Source: Planctomycetales bacterium (GTDB lineage: Bacteria; Planctomycetota; Planctomycetia; Isosphaerales; Isosphaeraceae). From it: a stretch of DNA of 7,660 nucleotides. The stretch lies in NCBI GenBank assembly GCA_027435495.1, contig DAHZZC010000488.1, forward strand, positions 1-7,660, read 5' to 3'. Numbering within the stretch: position 1 is the stretch's first letter; each line of letters begins with the position of its first letter. Position numbers and translations under genes: made by a program. This document shows positions 1 through 4,678 of the stretch, in pieces. A model generated the notes under the pieces. That model made no database searches. It had not been told where the DNA came from and saw nothing but the letters and a program-made list of their open reading frames with translations.

Positions 1-13
1 ACCCCACGTAGAC

Positions 14-31
14 GGCCCCCTCGGGGGGGCC
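14..31. terminator. GC-rich hairpin, probable terminator
   Basis: Arms GGCCCCC (14-20) and GGGGGCC (25-31) form a perfect 7-bp stem with a 4-nt loop. Read on the plus strand, the stem is followed by TTCCTGAT, a weak pyrimidine tail, so it could end a convergent plus-strand gene lying left of the window. Read on the minus strand there is no U-tract. The stem is seen directly; the terminator role is inferred. Confidence 0.4.
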
Positions 32-40
32 TTCCTGATA

Positions 41-59
41 CCTCGGCCTATGGCCGAGG
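41..59. terminator. Perfect 8-bp hairpin, possible bidirectional terminator
   Basis: CCTCGGCC (41-48) and GGCCGAGG (52-59) form a perfect 8-bp inverted repeat around a 3-nt loop (TAT). It lies about 100 bp past the stop of the anti-sigma-like gene and next to the hairpin at 14-31. Two stems in tandem at the end of a minus-strand gene pair suggest termination, but no U-tract follows on either strand. It could instead act as an mRNA 3' end stabiliser. Confidence 0.4.
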
Positions 60-157
60 AGCTTCATTTAATGCAAATTTCTACGATTCGCTGATTTTGA
101 ATTCTCCTGTATTCGATTATTTGTATCTACATCTAATATAAATCAAATAAATCTATA
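60..157. other. AT-rich intergenic island
   Basis: GC content over positions 61-160 is 26 of 100 by direct count, in a window otherwise clearly GC-rich. The change is abrupt and coincides with the stop codon of the anti-sigma-like gene at 158-160. I find no convincing gene here. Promoter-like AT tracts such as TTTATATTAGAT on the minus strand can be picked out, but in such AT-rich sequence they are expected by chance. It could be a 3' untranslated region, a promoter region for a gene to the left, or the scar of an insertion. Confidence 0.7.
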
Positions 158-463
158 TCATGTCGATTCCGGCTCCGCCTCCGCCTCCTGAATCGCCCGA
201 GCGATCCGACGGCGGGCTTCCTCGGAGAGGACAGCATCCTCGGCTGCCGACTGCGTGAAGGATTCGTCGCGATTCCGGATGGCCGTTCGTATCCATCGAA
301 TCTGGCGGCGGAACCGGCGGCAGGAGCGGCAGGCGATCAGATGCCCGCGCAGTCCAAGCCACTCCATCCCGTCAAGCGGTTCGTCGAGCTCCTTGGAGAG
401 TAATTCGGAGGCCGTCCTGCATCGCAGCGTCAAGGCCCAGAGGAGACCTCCGCGTCGACTCAT
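158..463 (-). CDS. Small zinc-binding anti-sigma-like protein (zf-HC2 type)
   Basis: Predicted 101-residue soluble protein. His41, Cys45 and Cys48 form the H-x3-C-x2-C core of zinc-binding anti-sigma (ZAS/zf-HC2) domains, and Cys15 could be the fourth ligand. The segment around residues 39-55 (GHLIACRSCRRFRRQ) resembles the small proteins usually encoded just after sigma factors like its neighbour. The C-terminus (80-101) is charged, and there is no membrane segment, so it would act in the cytoplasm. The ATG overlaps the sigma stop as ATGA, with GGGAG 7 nt upstream inside the sigma gene, which decides this start and suggests translational coupling. The expected role is to bind and restrain the upstream sigma factor, possibly in response to redox or zinc status. 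That role is inferred from family and position. Confidence 0.8.
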   Translation of the reverse strand: MSRRGGLLWALTLRCRTASELLSKELDEPLDGMEWLGLRGHLIACRSCRRFRRQIRWIRTAIRNRDESFTQSAAEDAVLSEEARRRIARAIQEAEAEPEST

Positions 464-1071
464 CGGGCCTCTCCCGTCGTCGCAAACCACCGATTCTGAA
501 GGCATTCACGCAGAAGGAGCCGGGCCCGGTGCAACCGGACCCGGAGATTCCCCTCGCTGTTTTCGAGCCGGCGGCGCAACTCCTCGGTCTCCAGTCCTTC
601 CATCTCGCGGAGCAGGAACACTGCGGCGATCGCCCGAGGCATGCGGTCCAGACAGCCGTCAAGGACTTCACGGAACTCGCCGTCCTCGACGATCGCGTCG
701 GGCGTCTTCCACGAGGCCGGCGGCCGTTTCCAGTGGTCATCGTCGGCAAAGAAGTCGCTCGACGATCCCTCGAGGATGCCGACCGGCTCGGCCCGTCCCG
801 AGGCGACCTTGCGCTGATGGTCGATGATCTTGTGCCGGAGGATCGCGATCAGCCAGGTTCGGATCGAGGAGCCGCCCTGATACCGATCCAGCGACTGGAG
901 CGCCGCAACGAAGGTGTCCTGTACGAGGTCCTCGGCCAGCTCGCGACGGCTCACCCGCGACCGGGCATATCGAAAGAGGACGTCGCCGTGCTCCTCAAGC
1001 CAGGAGTTGGCCGCTTCGCGAGAGCGAGGAGAGGCCATCTCGTCGGCCTCGGGGCTACGATTCGCGGTCAT
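460..1071 (-). CDS. ECF-type RNA polymerase sigma factor
   Basis: Predicted 203-residue sigma-70 family protein. Region 2 (about residues 28-90) contains the typical RRELAEDLVQDTFVAAL and SSIRTWLIAILRHKIIDHQRK segments. Region 4 (about 133-192) contains FREVLDGCLDRMP, VFLLREMEGL and NLRVRLHRARLLLREC. The linker (about 104-128, with FFADDDHWKRPPASWKTP) resembles the family modelled as TIGR02943, whose members are usually followed by a small zf-HC2 protein, as here. It would direct RNA polymerase to a small regulon; the regulon cannot be read from this window. The start was placed at the ATG with GGAG 11 nt upstream. An ATG 33 nt further in (1038, GAGG 8 nt upstream) is almost as good, and the ATG at 1140 has no ribosome binding site. 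It lies 138 bp after frr, with a hairpin between them. Confidence 0.9.
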   Translation of the reverse strand: MTANRSPEADEMASPRSREAANSWLEEHGDVLFRYARSRVSRRELAEDLVQDTFVAALQSLDRYQGGSSIRTWLIAILRHKIIDHQRKVASGRAEPVGILEGSSSDFFADDDHWKRPPASWKTPDAIVEDGEFREVLDGCLDRMPRAIAAVFLLREMEGLETEELRRRLENSEGNLRVRLHRARLLLRECLQNRWFATTGEAR

Positions 1072-1160
1072 TTTCGGGCGATCTCCGGGGAACGCCTCGG
1101 GCCGGAGGTCGATCGGCGGCTCTCCGGTTCCATCTCGCATGACCGGACGAATCGACGCAA

Positions 1161-1183
1161 CCCCCTCGTTCGGTTCGAGGGGG
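1161..1183 (-). terminator. Stem-loop after frr, possible terminator
   Basis: CCCCCTCG (1161-1168) and CGAGGGGG (1176-1183) form a perfect 8-bp stem with a 7-nt loop, 26 bp past the frr stop. On the minus strand it is followed by TTGCGTCGATT, which has only a weak T content. It could separate the translation cluster from the sigma/anti-sigma pair. The stem is certain; its action as a terminator is not. Confidence 0.45.
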
Positions 1184-1209
1184 AGTCTCGGAGATGGCCG
1201 GCGGATCGG

Positions 1210-1770
1210 TCAGACTTCCATGATCTCGGCGGACTTCTTGTCGGCCAGCTCGTTGACCTTTGTCTCGTACTGCTTGGTGAGCGTCTGGATTTCTTCCTTG
1301 CAGGTCGTCAGGTCGTCCTCGGTGAGGATCTTCTCGGTCTGTTCGAGCTCGGCCTGCTTGTTGGCATCGCGTCGGATGTTTCGGATGGCGACGCGGGCCT
1401 CTTCCGCCAGATCCTTCACGCGGTTGGAGAGTTTCTTTCGCTGTTCGACGGAGAGTGGCGGGACGTTGAGCCGGACCGCCTTGCCGTCGGAGTTGGGCGT
1501 AAGGCCCAGGTCGCTGGTCTGGATCGCCTTGACGATGTCGCCGATGACGGTGGGGTCGAACGGGCGGATCAGGATCTGCTGCGGCTCGGGCGTGCTGAGG
1601 TTGGCCATCTGTTTCAGCGGGGTCGGCGAGCCGTAGTATTCCACCCGGACCGACTCCACCAGTCCGACATTGGCCCGCCCGGTCCGAATCCCCCGCAACT
1701 GGTCCCCCAGAAGGGCCAGGCTCTTTTCCATCCGCTCTTCTGCCTCGAGGGCGATTTCTTCGATACTCAT
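1210..1770 (-). CDS. frr: Ribosome recycling factor
   Basis: Predicted 186 residues, the usual length (E. coli 185). The protein works with EF-G in the cytoplasm to split post-termination ribosomes. Family hallmarks are present: RTGRAN (29-34), VEYYGSPTPLKQMA (43-56) at the hinge region, ILIRPFD (66-72), LNVPPLSVEQRKKL (101-114) and the RNIRRDANK helix (130-138). Two in-frame ATGs lie 9 nt apart. The inner one is chosen because GGGAG lies 9 nt before it, while for the outer ATG (1779) the same GGGAG is directly adjacent and too close. It follows pyrH, the standard order, but with a 119-bp gap that contains a promoter-like motif, so it may be partly transcribed on its own. Confidence 0.97.
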   Translation of the reverse strand: MSIEEIALEAEERMEKSLALLGDQLRGIRTGRANVGLVESVRVEYYGSPTPLKQMANLSTPEPQQILIRPFDPTVIGDIVKAIQTSDLGLTPNSDGKAVRLNVPPLSVEQRKKLSNRVKDLAEEARVAIRNIRRDANKQAELEQTEKILTEDDLTTCKEEIQTLTKQYETKVNELADKKSAEIMEV

Positions 1771-1826
1771 GGCACCCATCTCCCGGGACGAACCGCGAGG
1801 GCCTTGGCAACGCCGAGTCCCCGCCC

Positions 1827-1843
1827 ATCGGCCATTCTAGCAA
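1827..1843 (-). promoter_or_regulatory. Promoter-like motif upstream of frr (extended -10)
   Basis: On the minus strand the sequence reads TTGCTAGAA-TGG-CCGAT. TGCTAGAAT fits an extended -10 element (TGnTAnnnT), about 64 nt upstream of the frr start. No good -35 hexamer lies at 16-18 bp. The same motif with identical spacing occurs before tsf. It sits in the loop of a possible 9-bp stem with one G-T wobble (1814-1822 with 1848-1856). The sequence match is seen; promoter function is inferred. Confidence 0.4.
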
Positions 1844-1889
1844 CATCGGAGACTCGCCGCGATCGGGCGTCTCTTCCGGCCGAACGAGA

Positions 1890-2651
1890 TCAGGAGGGTC
1901 TCGGCCTTGGCTTGTTGCTCACCCACGTTCCGATCGGCTCGCCGGCGATCGCCCGTTCGATGTTCCCCTCCCGCTTGAAGTTGAACACCAGGATGGGGAG
2001 GTGGTTCTCCAGGCACATCCCGATCGCGGTGAGGTCCATTACCTTGAGCTCGTCGCGAAGAACCTGGTCGTACGTCAGGTGCTCGTACAGGACGGCGTGG
2101 GGATTTTTCTCGGGGTCCGCCGAGTAGACGCCGTCGACCCGGGTCGCCTTGAGCAGGACCTCAGCGCCCAGTTCCTTGCCGCGGAGGGCCGCGGCGGTGT
2201 CGGTGGTGACGAACGGGCTGCCGGTCCCGGTCGCGAGAATCACCACTCGGCCGCGCTCCAGGTGCGTCAGAGCCCGCCGACGGATGAACGGCTCGGCAAT
2301 CTCGTCCATTCGGATGGTGGTCTGGAGGCGGGTGGCGCAGCCTTCTTTTTCGAGCGCGTCCTGAAGGGCGAGGCCGTTGATGACGGTGGCGGTCATCCCC
2401 ATGTAGTGAGCCGTGGCTTCCTTGACCACGTCGGAGCCCCGGCTTAGCTGGGCGCCCCGAAGGATGTTCCCGCCGCCGACGACGATCGCAAGCTGCACGC
2501 CTCGGGCGGCCACCCGGGCGGTCTGCCGGGCGATCCGGCTGACTTCCTCCAGGCTGATGCCCCCCTCGCCCGGCCGGCAGAAGCTCTCGCCCGAAAGCTT
2601 CAGCAGCACGCGATGGAAGAGCGGCGGGCCGGAGGTCACGTTCGATTCCAT
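1890..2651 (-). CDS. pyrH: UMP kinase (uridylate kinase)
   Basis: Predicted 253 residues, of the bacterial amino-acid-kinase-fold UMP kinase family (E. coli 241). It phosphorylates UMP to UDP with ATP in pyrimidine nucleotide synthesis and is typically hexameric, with allosteric control by GTP and UTP. Visible motifs are LLKLSGE (16-22), VVGGGNILRG (57-66), the acceptor-site segment GTGSPFVTTDTAA (142-154) and KATRVDGVYSADP (168-180). The ATG used here has GAGGA 9 nt upstream. An ATG 45 nt further out (2696) gives a longer frame but has no ribosome binding site and would add a non-homologous basic leader. Residues 1-12 form a short N-terminal extension before the conserved strand. The C-terminal tail (SNKPRPRPS) is slightly extended. 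Confidence 0.97.
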   Translation of the reverse strand: MESNVTSGPPLFHRVLLKLSGESFCRPGEGGISLEEVSRIARQTARVAARGVQLAIVVGGGNILRGAQLSRGSDVVKEATAHYMGMTATVINGLALQDALEKEGCATRLQTTIRMDEIAEPFIRRRALTHLERGRVVILATGTGSPFVTTDTAAALRGKELGAEVLLKATRVDGVYSADPEKNPHAVLYEHLTYDQVLRDELKVMDLTAIGMCLENHLPILVFNFKREGNIERAIAGEPIGTWVSNKPRPRPS

Positions 2652-2698
2652 GGGTCCGTATCCTCGGAGTCGCGAGTTGATGCGGGAGGAGGCCATCG

Positions 2699-2743
2699 GG
2701 CGCCCCGGCCGTTCTTGGCCTCTCGAAGGCCGGACGGGGCGCC
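2699..2743 (-). other. Strong stem-loop between tsf and pyrH
   Basis: GGCGCCCCG (2699-2707) and CGGGGCGCC (2735-2743) form a perfect 9-bp stem. Inside it, CCGGCC (2705-2710) can alternatively pair with GGCCGG (2728-2733), and GGCC (2717-2720) with GGCC (2728-2731). No U-tract follows on the transcribed strand. It may act as a partial terminator, a pause site or an RNA-processing/stability element that sets tsf against pyrH expression. Function is inferred. Confidence 0.45.
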
Positions 2744-2766
2744 TCGCGACAGACCTCTGTGGGACG

Positions 2767-3363
2767 TCAGCGTCCCTCGCCGACGACGAACCGGGCGAAC
2801 CGGGCCACCGAGACGTTCTCCCCGGTCCGCGAATTGACCGCCAGGATCACGTCCTTGATCGACTTGGTCTCGTCCTTGATGAACTGCTGGTCCATCAGAA
2901 CGGATTCCTTGAACCAGGAGTCGAGCTTGCCGGTGGCAATCTTCTCCTGAATGTTCTCGGGCTTGTCAGCCACCTGAGTCATGAAGATCCGCTTCTGCTC
3001 GGCGACCATCTCCTCGGGAACCTCCTCGCGGCGGACATACTGCGGGTTGGCCGCCATGATGTGCAGCGCGAGATCCTTGGCGAGCTGCTTGAACTCGTCG
3101 TTGCGAGCGACGAAGTCCGTCTCGCAGTTGAGCTCAACCATCACGCCCGACTTGGCGTCGTGGTGGATATAGACCTCGATCCGGCCGGCCTTGGCGGCGC
3201 GTCCGGCGCGGAGTTCGGCCTTCTTGAGGCCCCGCTCCTTGGCGAGAGTCTCGGCCCTGGCGAGATCGCCGTCGGCCTCCTTCAGCAGGGCCTTGCACTC
3301 CATCAGGCCCAGACCGGTCTTCTTTCGGAATTCGTTGACAGCCTGAGCCGTGATCTCGGCCAT
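2767..3363 (-). CDS. tsf: Translation elongation factor Ts (short form)
   Basis: Predicted 198 residues. EF-Ts exchanges GDP for GTP on EF-Tu in the cytoplasm. The N-terminal UBA-like domain (about 4-40) has VNEFRKKTGLGLMECKALL (9-27). The core carries the family signature ELNCETDFVARNDEF (77-91) with the EF-Tu-contacting TDFV (82-85). The C-terminal segment QFIKDETKSIKDVI (160-173) and SVARFARFVVGEG (185-197) end the protein. It is much shorter than E. coli EF-Ts (283) and close to the Thermus form (196), so it seems to lack the second core subdomain and may work as a dimer. The start is the ATG before GCCGAG, with AGGAG 8 nt upstream. The ATG at 3369 lies only 2 nt from that site, and the start at 3414 has no site. 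It follows rpsB by 145 bp. Confidence 0.97.
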   Translation of the reverse strand: MAEITAQAVNEFRKKTGLGLMECKALLKEADGDLARAETLAKERGLKKAELRAGRAAKAGRIEVYIHHDAKSGVMVELNCETDFVARNDEFKQLAKDLALHIMAANPQYVRREEVPEEMVAEQKRIFMTQVADKPENIQEKIATGKLDSWFKESVLMDQQFIKDETKSIKDVILAVNSRTGENVSVARFARFVVGEGR

Positions 3364-3397
3364 CGGCATCGCTCCTCTTTCTCGCTGGCGTCGGTCG

Positions 3398-3414
3398 ATC
3401 GGATTTTCTAGCAA
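3398..3414 (-). promoter_or_regulatory. Promoter-like motif upstream of tsf
   Basis: On the minus strand the sequence reads TTGCTAGAA-AAT-CCGAT, about 42 nt upstream of the tsf start. It is the same 9-mer plus 5-mer at the same spacing as before frr. TGCTAGAAA resembles an extended -10 element. No good -35 hexamer is visible. It could give internal transcription of tsf or be a binding site for a regulator common to the two genes. Confidence 0.4.
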
Positions 3415-3438
3415 TAGGAAAGTTGGGCGGATCGGTGG

Positions 3439-3470
3439 CCGACGGCCGCTCCTGGTGAGGCGGCCGTCGG
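3439..3470 (-). other. Stem-loop between rpsB and tsf
   Basis: CCGACGGCCGC (3439-3449) and GCGGCCGTCGG (3460-3470) form a perfect 11-bp stem with a 10-nt loop, 38 bp past the rpsB stop. No U-tract follows on the minus strand. An attenuating structure between rpsB and tsf is known in other bacteria, so a role in partial termination or in separating the two expression levels is plausible. The structure is seen and the role inferred. Confidence 0.5.
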
Positions 3471-3508
3471 GGGCCCGGATGGATCGCCCGATAATCAGCC
3501 TTCTAGAC

Positions 3509-4507
3509 TTACTGGCCTTCCGCCGGTGCCGGCTCGGCGGCGGGCGTGGGGGCCTCGGTCGCCTCGGTCACTGCCGGGCTTACCACCGGCTCGGCGGCCG
3601 GCGCTGGCGCCGACTCGGCCGGAGACCCGTTGGCGGGTTCCGCCGTCGCCGCGGGGGCGGTCGGAGCCACCGGCGCGGGCGCCGCGGGGCGTGCCTCGGT
3701 CTCGCGCGACTTCACCGGCCCGCGAAGTCCGCCCTCGCCACGTCCGGGGCCGCCACGACGGCGGTCGCCACGGTCCCGATCGCCACGGTCCCGGTCCCGG
3801 TCGGCCGAAGGCGGAGGCTCGGGCGGCGCCGAGGCCTTCCCCTCAATGATCGCCTCGCTCAGCCGGCCGATCACCAGCTCGATCGACCGCATGCTATCGT
3901 CGTTACCCGGGATCGGCAGGTCGATCAGGTCAGGATCGCAATCGGTGTCCAGCAATGCCACAACCTTGATGCCCAGCTTCCGGGCCTCGGCCACCGCGAT
4001 GTGCTCTCGCCGTGGGTCAATCACGAAAAGCGCCTCGGGAAGCCGGTTCATATGGCGAATGCCCGAGAGATTCCGCTCAATCTTTCGACGCTCCCGGGTC
4101 AGCGTCGAGATCATCTTCTTCGAATAGCTGAGCGCCTGCTCGCCGTCGAGAATCGATTCGAGTTCCTCGAGCCGCTGGAGCCGGCTCCGGATCGTCCGGA
4201 AGTTGGTCAGCGTTCCGCCCAGCCAGCGCTCCGTGACATACGGCATCCCTGACTTGGTGCATTGTTCGATGATGGTGTCGGCCGCCTGGCGCTTCGTCCC
4301 CACGAAGAGGATCAGGCCATTGCCCGAGGCAACCCGCTGGAAGTACTTGATGCTGCGAAGTAGGCCGCGGACCGTTTCCTTCAAGTCGATGATGTGAATC
4401 AGGTTGCGTTTGCCGTAGATGTACGGCTTCATCTTGGGGTTCCACCGGCTGGCGCGATGGCCGTAGTGAACACCTGCATCGATCAGATCCTTGACAACGA
4501 GCGACAC
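3509..4507 (-). CDS. rpsB: 30S ribosomal protein S2 with long C-terminal tail
   Basis: Predicted 332 residues. The core (1-225) is a standard S2: AGVHYGHRASRWNPKMKPYI (11-30) followed by YGKRNLIHIID (31-41), LFVGTKRQA (67-75), RWLGGTLTNF (94-103), LFVIDPRREHIAVAEA (160-175) and the segment LLDTDCDPDLIDLPIPGNDD (185-204). S2 binds the 30S head-body junction near S1 and the mRNA exit region. Residues 226-332 are an extra tail: first a charged Arg/Asp/Gly part with GDRDR repeats (236-258), then an Ala/Pro/Glu-rich part (270-332). E. coli S2 has 241 residues. The start is taken as the GTG with AGGGGGG 4 nt upstream, giving the usual short S2 N-terminus. An ATG 30 nt further out (4537) has no ribosome binding site. 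It is the first gene of the rpsB-tsf-pyrH-frr cluster and has its own promoter. Confidence 0.97.
   Translation of the reverse strand: MSLVVKDLIDAGVHYGHRASRWNPKMKPYIYGKRNLIHIIDLKETVRGLLRSIKYFQRVASGNGLILFVGTKRQAADTIIEQCTKSGMPYVTERWLGGTLTNFRTIRSRLQRLEELESILDGEQALSYSKKMISTLTRERRKIERNLSGIRHMNRLPEALFVIDPRREHIAVAEARKLGIKVVALLDTDCDPDLIDLPIPGNDDSMRSIELVIGRLSEAIIEGKASAPPEPPPSADRDRDRGDRDRGDRRRGGPGRGEGGLRGPVKSRETEARPAAPAPVAPTAPAATAEPANGSPAESAPAPAAEPVVSPAVTEATEAPTPAAEPAPAEGQ
3763..3798 (-). repeat. 15-bp tandem repeat inside the rpsB tail
   Basis: GGTCGCCACGGTCCC (3763-3777) is followed directly by GATCGCCACGGTCCC (3778-3792), one base different, and then by a partial GGTCCC copy. On the coding strand each unit encodes GDRDR, within the charged part of the S2 tail (about residues 240-250). 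The near-identity at DNA level suggests slippage-type growth, so the number of copies may vary between strains. Confidence 0.75.
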
Positions 4508-4608
4508 GAAACCCCCCTGTTCTGGGATGGGGACCATCCGACGGAAATTCCCCGGGCGATGGACCCGGGGCCGCCTTGCTGGTGACGAGCGGACGGAAAT
4601 TCCACGTG
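4508..4608 (-). promoter_or_regulatory. Structured rpsB 5' leader, candidate autoregulatory element
   Basis: The predicted leader of about 100 nt contains a 7-bp stem CCCCGGG/CCCGGGG (4550-4556 with 4564-4570, 7-nt loop). It also holds two copies of the 12-mer GACGGAAATTCC on the plus strand (4540-4551 and 4592-4603). The ribosome binding site AGGGGGG (4512-4518) can pair with CCCC at 4529-4532, which would hide it. S2 is known to repress its own mRNA through the leader in E. coli and other bacteria. A similar loop here is an inference from the structure. Confidence 0.4.
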
Positions 4609-4610
4609 GA
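4601..4610. promoter_or_regulatory. Perfect palindrome at the predicted rpsB transcription start
   Basis: TCCACGTGGA is a perfect 10-bp palindrome with a CACGTG centre, overlapping the position where transcription from the rpsB promoter should begin (about 4608). Its location fits a repressor site or a small stem at the 5' end of the mRNA. No known regulator can be named from the sequence. Confidence 0.35.
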
Positions 4611-4614
4611 GCGT

Positions 4615-4643
4615 AGTTTATCGGTCCGACGCCGCCGCGTCAA
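4615..4643 (-). promoter_or_regulatory. rpsB promoter (sigma70-type)
   Basis: On the minus strand, TTGACG (4638-4643) is the -35 element (5 of 6 to TTGACA). After exactly 17 bp comes TAAACT (4615-4620) as the -10 (4 of 6 to TATAAT). The predicted start of transcription is near 4608, giving a leader of about 100 nt before the GTG. The promoter lies just past the stop of the upstream hydrolase gene (4679), which supports the view that the translation cluster is a separate transcription unit. Confidence 0.65.
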
Positions 4644-4678
4644 ATAGACCGATTCGACCCGAGGAGCGTGGAGATCGC

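Noticed and set aside
1..67. Minus-strand frame beginning ATG at 67 and open to the left edge (MKLLGHRPRYQEGP...)
   Set aside because: There is no ribosome binding site before the ATG, and the frame runs straight through two perfect GC hairpins that look like terminators. Only 22 codons are visible, so it cannot be supported.
1055..1846. Minus-strand frame of 263 codons in another phase across frr and the following gap
   Set aside because: It overlaps frr out of frame, is rich in Arg/Pro/Gly as expected for an off-frame GC-rich reading, and has no domain.
529..2127. Long plus-strand open frame (532 codons) opposite the sigma factor, frr and the end of pyrH
   Set aside because: It lies antisense to three well-supported genes, and its length follows from GC-rich codon use. 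The product has no recognisable domain and no ribosome binding site.
3350..4252. Plus-strand frame of 300 codons opposite rpsB, very Arg/Gly-rich
   Set aside because: The repetitive composition is the mirror of the rpsB tail repeats; rpsB itself is certain.
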